Shown here piece by piece: positions 1 through 5,186 of a stretch of 5,496 nt of DNA (positions are counted from its first letter, which is position 1; each line of letters starts with the position of its first letter). Made by a program: the position numbers and the translations under genes. This DNA comes from an uncultured Desulfuromonadales bacterium (GTDB lineage Bacteria; Desulfobacterota; Desulfuromonadia; Desulfuromonadales; Geopsychrobacteraceae). The DNA lies in NCBI GenBank assembly GCA_945788205.1, contig CALZLE010000159.1, forward strand, positions 1 through 5,496, written 5' to 3'. Below the pieces are notes generated by a model, which saw only the letters and a program-made list of their open reading frames with translations, was not told the origin of the DNA and did no database searches.

Positions 1-54
1 GAGGTCGCTGAGGTCGCTGAGGTCGCTGAGGTCGCTGAGGTCGCTGAGGTCGCT
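1..54 (+). repeat. 9-bp tandem repeat, six perfect copies, coding for Glu-Val-Ala
   Basis: The unit GAGGTCGCT is repeated six times without a mismatch, followed at 55-66 by a diverged continuation (GAGGAAGCAGCG, Glu-Glu-Ala-Ala). The array touches the window edge, so its true length is unknown. The unit is three codons, so gain or loss of copies changes protein length without shifting the frame. Identical copies suggest recent expansion by slippage. A contig breaking inside such a repeat would also explain why the window starts here. Confidence 0.95.
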
Positions 55-876
55 GAGGAAGCAGCGTTATCTGAACCTGCAACACCGGTAAAGCCTGAAT
101 CGGAAAAAAACACAGCGGAATCGGATTGGTCAGCTGAGGCTCCTGTTGAGTCTGATGAATCTGAGGCTATTACAGGAAAAATGTTCAAAAAGCTAACCAA
201 CGGCATCTCTTCAAATAGGCTGCAATTCCTGTTGGTGACACTCCTTCTGGGCGCCGTCGGCGGGCACAAAATCTATTACCAAAAATATAAGCAGGCCGTT
301 CCTTATCTGCTTTTTGCCTGGACCGGAATCACAGCCGTCGTTGCCTTTATTGAATTTATTATTTATGCAGCGATGGATGACCAGGAATTCAACCGTCGAT
401 TCCCACAGATCAATCAAAAAACGGTTAATCTTTCCATCGTCGTTTCAGTTGTCGCGCTATTAATCAGCCTGACTCTTTTTTCACTCATTTACTGTACCGA
501 TAATCCCGCCAGCTCTCTGGAAACAGCGAACTCAGAGGCATCTACCGCCGCGGTTTCATGCCGAACTGCTTTTGATGGTTTTTATCAAAAACAGAGCAGT
601 TACCCGGAATCTCTTGATAAAATATCTTCTGCCGGCTGTACAGTTTCAGGCAAGTCCAACCTTTACATCCTTTCTCAGAACATGCATTTCGTTATAGTTG
701 GCTTGCACCAAGAGGGAGACACGGCTTATTTGCACAGTCGACAGACTTCAGAAATTCAAGAGATAGATAAAGCAGAAGCGAAAATCGAACTAAGAGATGC
801 ATTTACCATTGTCGAGCAGAAAAACGGTATCGCGCTTATAACCCAGAAAAAGTCCGGCGATGACGATGAGCGATAG
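1..876 (+). CDS. TM2-domain membrane protein with acidic repeat N-terminus and pilin-like C-terminal domain (5' partial)
   Basis: The frame is open from base 1 to the TAG at 874-876, so the N-terminus lies outside the window; 291 residues are visible. Residues 1-18 are six Glu-Val-Ala repeats, followed to about residue 60 by an acidic Glu/Ser/Pro/Ala-rich linker. Residues about 72-135 match the TM2 domain: a helix ending in LGAVGGHKIYY, a second helix PYLLFAWTGITAVVAFIEFI, and the closing MDDQEFNRRFP. A third helix spans about residues 142-164. The remaining C-terminal part contains CRTAFDGFYQKQSSYPESL and a second Cys (GCTVSG). It resembles the globular part of type IV pilins and pseudopilins but lacks their N-terminal methylation motif. 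ATG 181 with AGGA just upstream could be an internal start, but the in-frame repeat argues for a longer protein. It overlaps the next gene by 17 nt. It is probably an inner-membrane protein with an exported C-terminal domain; function is unknown. Confidence 0.8.
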   Translation, partial: EVAEVAEVAEVAEVAEVAEEAALSEPATPVKPESEKNTAESDWSAEAPVESDESEAITGKMFKKLTNGISSNRLQFLLVTLLLGAVGGHKIYYQKYKQAVPYLLFAWTGITAVVAFIEFIIYAAMDDQEFNRRFPQINQKTVNLSIVVSVVALLISLTLFSLIYCTDNPASSLETANSEASTAAVSCRTAFDGFYQKQSSYPESLDKISSAGCTVSGKSNLYILSQNMHFVIVGLHQEGDTAYLHSRQTSEIQEIDKAEAKIELRDAFTIVEQKNGIALITQKKSGDDDER

Positions 877-1741
877 ACACAAATTATTCAGCCTGCTGGC
901 GCTGCTCTTTGTTTTTCTGGCAGGTCACTGCTTCGCTGCAGACACTGACGCACAATACTTCTTTGAGCGAGAAGCAGCTAGTGGCAATCAGAGTTCCTGT
1001 GAAAAAATTATGGGTAAAATGAACCGCGGCGAGTCACTCGATACTTTGACGGGCGATATCATCTACAACCTGAAATACATCAATATCCACTATCTGCTGG
1101 AAGATTATGATGATGCTACCAAGCCGGGCAGCCAAAAAAAATATGTCAATTTAGATGATCTCAGGACTGAGATTGAGGCCCAAAAAAGAGATATTTACTG
1201 CCGGATTGAATTTACCATACGGCTCAATAAACAGCCTGCGAAAGTGACGTCCGTTTATCAGGATTTTATCGGCTCCGCACTTGAAAAGATCGGCGACACC
1301 TATAAATCGGCACAAAAAAGTTTAGACAAAAAAAGTTACGAGCGTGCGATGTATGCTTTTGATCTGATCGCGCCCTATCAGGATTCATATTCTAAATATC
1401 TTGAGACGGCAGCAATTTTAACTCCGACCTCTCCTCCAGAGATGCTGGTTGCGGACAAAACAACAGCCGAACCAGTCGACAGCAAAACACCTCAAGCGCA
1501 AGGGATCGAAACAACACCAGCAATGGCAAAACAGACCAGTGTAAAAACAGAGCACCTAACGGCTAAGGCTGAAGAAACAGACAACAATATCGCAGTAAAA
1601 ATCGAACAGTATGAACAACAAACAGAAGCCGTTTTGGCGGAGACCAAAACGGCGACGATGGGACCAATATTAAAGGCTGTCCTGGTAAGTCAGTCTAACA
1701 CTTACCTAGGGCCAATTTCGAAAGCGGCAAACAACTTCTAA
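860..1741 (+). CDS. Secreted (periplasmic) protein of unknown function with low-complexity C-terminus
   Basis: I do not recognise a family. The ORF is 293 codons from ATG 860. ATG 866, two codons later, is equally possible because neither has a strong Shine-Dalgarno. The gene overlaps the end of the upstream TM2 gene by 17 nt, implying translational coupling. Residues 4-26 are a signal peptide: a basic start (DRHK), a hydrophobic core (LFSLLALLFVFLAG), and probable cleavage after HCFA. The Cys there is not in a proper lipobox. The mature part has two cysteines (about residues 47 and 114) that could pair once exported. Residues about 145-185 form an amphipathic helical stretch (KKSYERAMYAFDLIAPYQD) resembling a single TPR-like repeat. 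From about residue 185 onward the chain is Thr/Ala/Glu/Lys/Gln-rich and probably disordered. Two inverted repeats lie in the DNA of the last 40 codons, so the extreme C-terminus may not be conserved. A partner role with the upstream protein is inference from overlap only. Confidence 0.75.
   Translation: MTMSDRHKLFSLLALLFVFLAGHCFAADTDAQYFFEREAASGNQSSCEKIMGKMNRGESLDTLTGDIIYNLKYINIHYLLEDYDDATKPGSQKKYVNLDDLRTEIEAQKRDIYCRIEFTIRLNKQPAKVTSVYQDFIGSALEKIGDTYKSAQKSLDKKSYERAMYAFDLIAPYQDSYSKYLETAAILTPTSPPEMLVADKTTAEPVDSKTPQAQGIETTPAMAKQTSVKTEHLTAKAEETDNNIAVKIEQYEQQTEAVLAETKTATMGPILKAVLVSQSNTYLGPISKAANNF
1628..1653 (-). terminator. Candidate Rho-independent terminator of the fur-feoB operon
   Basis: A perfect 10-bp inverted repeat (GCCGTTTTGG / CCAAAACGGC) flanks a 6-nt loop. 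Read on the minus strand, the stem is followed by TTCTGTTTGTTGTT, a T-rich but interrupted tract. On the plus strand it is followed by GACGATGG, so only the minus-strand direction resembles a terminator. It lies about 100 nt past the stop of the last iron-operon gene and inside the 3' end of the convergent secreted-protein gene. The stem is clear; terminator function is inferred. Confidence 0.45.
1681..1710. other. Second inverted repeat near the 3' end of the convergent gene
   Basis: GGTAAGT (1684-1690) pairs with ACTTACC (1700-1706) across a 9-nt loop, and CCT/AGG extends the stem by three pairs past one bulged T. Neither strand has a T-tract right after it, so it is a poor intrinsic terminator. 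It may be a processing or pausing structure in the convergent transcripts, or chance. Confidence 0.35.
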
Positions 1742-1756
1742 AAATGCCCGCCGAGC

Positions 1757-2413
1757 TTATTTGACAGGTCTGCGAATATAAATTTCGCGAGCCAGTGAAT
1801 CATCTACTGCAAATTGGGAATGACCGACCTTAAAAATGTAACTGGGAAAGCTTTGCACCAGATTAAGATCGCTGCCAGGCAACACTCCCATACTCATCAG
1901 TTTCTGCATTTTTTTGCCATCACTGGCGGCCAGATAAGCAATTTCCCCTGCTTCACCCGATTTCAGCTCTGTCATCGGAACAATCCCCGGCGAGCCTTTC
2001 TGGCGCGCTTCCTCACAACAGGTTCCAGGCGGGATCGGCTTACCGTGTGGACAGGTAGTCGGGTGGTTGAGTAAGGTGCAAATCTTAGTATCCACGCCCT
2101 GATGCAGCAGGTGTTCAAAAGCACAGGCCTGCTCATTGCCCTCATCGCCCTGAATATCGAGAATGTCCATCATCAAACGTTCGGCCAACCGGTGCCGACG
2201 AACGGTCATTTCTGCTTCGGGCCGCCCTTCTTTACGCAGGTACAAACGCTCCCCGCGTGTTTCGACGTAAGCACGACCTTCAAGTTCCACCAGTTGATCA
2301 TCTCCGGGTGCAACCTGCAGAGCCGTCAGCAGGCAACCGACTTCATTCCCTTCAACAGTTGCAATCCAGAGGGATTCGAGAATTTCTTCCGCTTTTGGTG
2401 ATAATCTTTCCAT
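1757..2413 (-). CDS. DtxR/IdeR-family metal-dependent repressor with C-terminal FeoA (SH3-like) domain
   Basis: This is a 218-residue transcriptional repressor expected to bind DNA when loaded with Fe(II) or a similar metal. Residues 1-65 form the winged-helix region. Residues 70-130 are the dimerisation and metal-binding domain, with VRRHRLAERLMMDIL and ACAFEH closely matching DtxR; H74, E78, C97, E100 and H101 align with DtxR H79, E83, C102, E105 and H106. The Cys at 97 favours the iron-type DtxR/IdeR site over MntR, which has Glu there. By my alignment E10 replaces DtxR Met10 and N93 replaces His98. Residues 112-133 add a Cys/His cluster (C112, H117, C121, H123, C132, C133). Residues about 146-218 are a FeoA domain (MGVLPGSDLNLVQSFP). 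ATG 2413 has AAGGA at 2422-2426 and lies 4 nt after the zinc-ribbon gene. It is probably an IdeR-type iron regulator; MntR-like manganese sensing is the alternative. Confidence 0.9.
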   Translation of the reverse strand: MERLSPKAEEILESLWIATVEGNEVGCLLTALQVAPGDDQLVELEGRAYVETRGERLYLRKEGRPEAEMTVRRHRLAERLMMDILDIQGDEGNEQACAFEHLLHQGVDTKICTLLNHPTTCPHGKPIPPGTCCEEARQKGSPGIVPMTELKSGEAGEIAYLAASDGKKMQKLMSMGVLPGSDLNLVQSFPSYIFKVGHSQFAVDDSLAREIYIRRPVK

Positions 2414-2417
2414 CTGT

Positions 2418-2600
2418 TCAATCCTTAATATCAGATTTATTCAGTATTCTGCGCAGTAATTTGCCCGGCGCCGGGTTGGCATAGCCGCAGTGAGGACAAT
2501 GTATCTTGCGACAGCCCCCTCGGCAACTGCCGCAGGATTTTCCTTCATCTGCCGGGCCAATCTCGTCCGCTATTTCTTTACCGCAAAAACCACAGGTCAC
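2418..2600 (-). CDS. Small Cys-rich zinc-ribbon protein of the feo operon
   Basis: A 60-residue protein with seven cysteines: C3 and C6 (CGFC), C23, C26 and C30 (CGSCRGGC), and C35 and C38 (HCPHCGY). The CxxC knuckles suggest bound zinc or possibly a metal-sensing or Fe-S role. A basic tail follows (PAPGKLLRRILNK). There is no membrane helix, so it is not the single-helix FeoB-associated Cys-rich membrane protein. The start is GTG 2600, overlapping the feoB stop in GTGA. There is no convincing Shine-Dalgarno of its own, so translation is probably coupled to feoB. The downstream repressor starts 4 nt after its stop. From memory, small CPxCGY proteins recur beside feoB in related bacteria, but no mechanism is assigned. 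Confidence 0.85.
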   Translation of the reverse strand: MTCGFCGKEIADEIGPADEGKSCGSCRGGCRKIHCPHCGYANPAPGKLLRRILNKSDIKD

Positions 2601-4555
2601 AGCAACAGTCCGGTGCTCAGCAAAAACTTGTTCAGCGCCCAGCCACAGGAAAACGCGAGCACCGAAACAAACATAAAAATCGACAGAGAAACCCGGAAAC
2701 CACGCTCTTTCTTCATCATCAGAAACTGGGCAATGCAGGGGACAAAAAGCGTCAGGGTTACGGCAGCAACTGTCAATTGAGTCGGCGTCAGCAGTCCGTT
2801 AGATTGTAGATCATAAAGCCCTGCAGCGCCGAAATCACGGCGAAAAAAACCGAAAACAAAGGCCGAAGTTGCCTCAACCGGCAGGCCGATTGCCCGCACC
2901 ACTGGTGCGAGAGCACCGACAATCCCTTCAAGAGCGCCGAGCATTTTCAAGCCCCAAAGGATAAAGGAGGCAAACAGAAACAATGGTAGAATTTCCAGAA
3001 AATAGGACTGCATCCGGGTCATGGTTTTTACCGCAACATTTCGAAATTGCGGCAACCGCATCGGTGGCAGCTCCATATAAAAAACCGGATGCTCACCTGG
3101 CATCACCTTAGAGGCAAGGAAGCCGACCAGCAGAAAGACCAGCAGCATCACCACCATCCAGACACTTAATGCCCCCGGCACCTCGGAGAGTAGGCCGAGG
3201 ATGACACCGAGCTGGGCACTACAGGGGATTGCCAGAGCAAGCAGTGCTGTTGCAATGATCCGCTCACGGGTTGTTTCCAGCGTCCGGGTCACCATTGTTG
3301 CCATGGTGGCACAACCAAAGCCGAGGACCATTGGGATAACGGCCCGACCAGAAAGACCGATCCGTTTAAAAATCCGATCGACTAACAAGGCGAGGCGCGG
3401 GAAATAACCGGTATCCTCCAACAACGAAAAAATCAGAAAAAAGGTGCCAACGATTGGCAATATCAGTGCGACGGCGTAGCGAATGCCTAGAGTCCAAAGC
3501 CCGTATTCGCCTGCCAGAAGTTCGAATAACCAGTCAGCAGAAACATGGGTCCGGAGATAATCAACCACTGGTGGATTGATATATTCTTCAAAAATACTGC
3601 CTTCGATAAAATCGACCAAAGTTCCAGCGCCAAAACCACCGACAAACTGATAAAGGCCAAAGTAGATAACCAATAACAGGATCGGCGTACCACTCCAGGG
3701 GTTCATGGCCCAGCGTGAGAGTTTCTCGGCAAAAGGTTCTTCAGTCTGTTCAACCTGTGTGACCACATCTTCAAGCATCCGCTTACTGATCGATTTTCGC
3801 TCCAGGCTGATCTGCAGATGCAAATCGGCACGACGTTCAAAAATGACATCGCGGATAACATCCTGCAGTTGAGATAAATCTTCGGCAGATTCACTGGCTT
3901 CGACTAAGTTCTCAACTTCATTGTCCTTCTGAAATAGCAGTAAACTGGTTGCTCGATTACTGAATCGGTAATCACCTTTGAGCAATGCCGCCATCCGCAC
4001 AATATCCCGCTCCAGATCGCTGCCATAAATAAACGGTTTGTGCGGCACCGAAGCATAGGCGGAAATTGCTTGCTGCAACTCGCTCAGCCCCTGCCGACGT
4101 TTCATGACCGTACCAATCACTGGAACGCCAATGTTTTTCTGCAACTTTTTCAGATCGATCTGCATGCCGAGGCGCTTCGCCTCATCGAGGATATTAACCA
4201 CCAGAATAATTGGCAATCCTGCCTCGATCAGCTGTAGAGTCATCGGCAACATTCTGTCAAGGTTCCGTGCGTCAACAACATGCAGAACAGCGTGTGGCGT
4301 CTCTTCCAGCAAAATCTGTCGGGCGACCCGCTCCTCTTCGGTAATCGGCATAATCGAATACATGCCAGGCGTGTCGAGGATTTCGTAATTGACATCATCA
4401 ATTTCACAATGACCGCGTGAAACTTCGACAGAGGTTCCGGGATAATTAGAGACGGTGGTGTAAGCGCCGGTCAGAACATTAAAGAGGACACTTTTACCAA
4501 CATTTGGGTTGCCAACCAAAACTACTTTTGGTTGCGGCTGTTGCTGCTCTGACAT
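2597..4555 (-). CDS. feoB: FeoB ferrous iron transport protein (GTPase-permease)
   Basis: FeoB moves Fe(II) across the inner membrane using an N-terminal cytosolic G-protein domain. The 652 residues run in order: G domain 10-165 with G1 GNPNVGKS (15-22), G2 Thr in YPGTS (T41), G3 DTPG (61-64) and G4 NILD (121-124); a helical GDI-like region to about 280; then the permease with several membrane helices. The permease carries LGFGCATMATMVTRTLE (411-427), AIPCSAQLG (442-450), GLPVEATSAFVFGFFRRD (557-574) and FVPCIAQ (604-610). Two points differ from the E. coli type: the G5 region reads VIGTVMKRRQG rather than the usual S/T-A-rich loop, and the gate segment reads GCATMAT instead of GCNVPAI. It is shorter than E. 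coli FeoB (773 residues), mainly at the C-terminus. ATG 4555 has no strong Shine-Dalgarno and lies 39 nt after fur, with which it is probably cotranscribed under Fur control. Confidence 0.96.
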   Translation of the reverse strand: MSEQQQPQPKVVLVGNPNVGKSVLFNVLTGAYTTVSNYPGTSVEVSRGHCEIDDVNYEILDTPGMYSIMPITEEERVARQILLEETPHAVLHVVDARNLDRMLPMTLQLIEAGLPIILVVNILDEAKRLGMQIDLKKLQKNIGVPVIGTVMKRRQGLSELQQAISAYASVPHKPFIYGSDLERDIVRMAALLKGDYRFSNRATSLLLFQKDNEVENLVEASESAEDLSQLQDVIRDVIFERRADLHLQISLERKSISKRMLEDVVTQVEQTEEPFAEKLSRWAMNPWSGTPILLLVIYFGLYQFVGGFGAGTLVDFIEGSIFEEYINPPVVDYLRTHVSADWLFELLAGEYGLWTLGIRYAVALILPIVGTFFLIFSLLEDTGYFPRLALLVDRIFKRIGLSGRAVIPMVLGFGCATMATMVTRTLETTRERIIATALLALAIPCSAQLGVILGLLSEVPGALSVWMVVMLLVFLLVGFLASKVMPGEHPVFYMELPPMRLPQFRNVAVKTMTRMQSYFLEILPLFLFASFILWGLKMLGALEGIVGALAPVVRAIGLPVEATSAFVFGFFRRDFGAAGLYDLQSNGLLTPTQLTVAAVTLTLFVPCIAQFLMMKKERGFRVSLSIFMFVSVLAFSCGWALNKFLLSTGLLL

Positions 4556-4594
4556 ATAGCTTAAAAACTTTCAATAAAAACTAAAGGTTGATGA

Positions 4595-5029
4595 TTATAG
4601 GTCGGCCGCGGTGCAAATTGAACAGAGGCCATAAAGTTCCAGGCGATGGTTTTCGATGGTAAATTGGTGGGTTGCGGCAACCGATTCCTGCAATTTTTCG
4701 ATTTGTGGTTCTTCAAATTCGATAATTAAACCACAACGAGTGCAAACCAGATGATCGTGATGCTCTTCCCCGTGAACCGGTTCAAAACGGGTCTGCCCAT
4801 CGCCGAAATTACGTTCTGCAGCAATGCCACACTCGGCAAATAGTTTTAGCGTACGATGGACCGTTGCATAACCGATTTTTGGGTGCTCAATACGAAGTTT
4901 AAGATATAGATCTTCAGTGGAATAGTGAGACTCAGAAGAAAGGAAGGTCTCTAAAATCACTAATCTCTGACTGGTGTTTTTCAACCCCTTGAGGCTGAGA
5001 TAATCCTTGAACTTTTGTAGCTGATCCAT
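4595..5029 (-). CDS. fur: Fur-family ferric uptake regulator
   Basis: A 144-residue iron-responsive repressor. Residues 1-80 are the winged-helix DNA-binding domain (LKNTSQRLVILETF, SHYSTEDLYLKL, recognition helix YATVHRTLKLFAECGI), and residues about 82-144 the dimerisation domain. Metal ligands are visible: H35 region, H86, H90, H91 and H93 (HGEEHHDHLVC), E105, H121 and H128, plus the structural zinc pairs C96/C99 and C136/C139. The His at 58 (TVHRT) replaces the Tyr usual in Fur (TVYRT). I place the start at ATG 5029 because AGAGG sits 8 nt upstream and MDQLQKFKDYL is a typical Fur N-terminus. The frame extends to a TTG at 5065, but that overlaps the Fur box and lies at the expected transcription start. 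It heads the iron operon and is probably autoregulated. PerR or Zur are alternatives, less likely given the feoB neighbour. Confidence 0.92.
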   Translation of the reverse strand: MDQLQKFKDYLSLKGLKNTSQRLVILETFLSSESHYSTEDLYLKLRIEHPKIGYATVHRTLKLFAECGIAAERNFGDGQTRFEPVHGEEHHDHLVCTRCGLIIEFEEPQIEKLQESVAATHQFTIENHRLELYGLCSICTAADL

Positions 5030-5037
5030 TGGCTTAA

Positions 5038-5042
5038 CCTCT
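5038..5042 (-). promoter_or_regulatory. Ribosome binding site that fixes the fur start
   Basis: On the minus strand this reads AGAGG, 8 nt before ATG 5029. It supports the 144-residue Fur over the 156-residue reading from TTG 5065. Confidence 0.7.
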
Positions 5043-5056
5043 AGCCTTAAAGATAT

Positions 5057-5071
5057 TGAAAACAATTTTCA
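5057..5071. promoter_or_regulatory. Fur box upstream of fur
   Basis: TGAAAACAATTTTCA is a 6-bp perfect inverted repeat (TGAAAA / TTTTCA) around three bases, fitting the 7-1-7 Fur pattern TGATAATnATTATCA. The 19-mer at 5052-5070 matches the classical Fur box GATAATGATAATCATTATC at 14 of 19 positions by eye. It lies just downstream of the predicted -10 element and over the expected transcription start, so bound Fur would block initiation. Confidence 0.75.
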
Positions 5072-5072
5072 G

Positions 5073-5101
5073 AAATTAGAGAATTAATGCCAATACGTCA
5101 A
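5073..5101 (-). promoter_or_regulatory. Sigma-70-like promoter of the fur-feoB operon
   Basis: On the minus strand, TTGACG (5101-5096) is followed after 17 nt by TAATTT (5078-5073). The -35 matches the consensus at five of six bases; the -10 is weaker, at three of six. Initiation would fall near 5066, inside the Fur box, giving a leader of about 37 nt. Confidence 0.55.
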
Positions 5102-5150
5102 GCAAAATATACCACCAGCTGAGTAAATCAACTAGGCAAGGTTGTTAATT

Positions 5151-5186
5151 CATTTGCAACAAGGACACCATTTGTAAGAAGGACAC
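5151..5186. repeat. 18-bp tandem direct repeat, possible insertion-sequence end remnant
   Basis: CATTTGCAACAAGGACAC (5151-5168) is followed immediately by CATTTGTAAGAAGGACAC (5169-5186), with two mismatches in 18. Read on the minus strand, both begin GTGTCCTT. Repeated TGTCC-type transposase-binding sites are known at IS21-family ends, so this could be a leftover end, but no transposase or opposite end is visible. It could equally be a pair of binding sites for a regulator upstream of fur. Confidence 0.5.

Noticed and set aside
1..54. CRISPR array
   Set aside because: The 9-bp units have no spacers and are in frame as codons.
181..183. ATG 181 as the true start of the TM2 gene
   Set aside because: AGGA upstream makes it possible, but the same frame is open to base 1 with an in-frame Glu-Val-Ala repeat of codon periodicity, which is better explained as part of the protein.
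211..417. Minus-strand 68-codon ORF
   Set aside because: It is the antisense shadow of the TM2-domain coding region, with no start signal.
882..940. Lipoprotein signal in the secreted protein
   Set aside because: The Cys follows LAGH rather than a lipobox such as L-A-G-C, so ordinary signal peptidase I cleavage after the next Ala is more likely.
1814..2484. Three plus-strand ORFs (1814-2074, 2102-2401, 2257-2484)
   Set aside because: All lie antisense to the DtxR-FeoA gene and its neighbour, which have strong family motifs; the plus-strand translations show none.
2490..4388. Further ORFs on either strand within feoB (such as 2490-2780, 3201-3407, 3487-3693, 3703-3894 and 4040-4388)
   Set aside because: These are other-frame readings of a clearly coding feoB region; none has a recognisable domain.
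5030..5065. Upstream extension of Fur to a TTG codon (156 residues)
   Set aside because: The extension lies at the predicted transcription start and inside the Fur box, has no ribosome binding site, and the ATG at 5029 has AGAGG 8 nt upstream.
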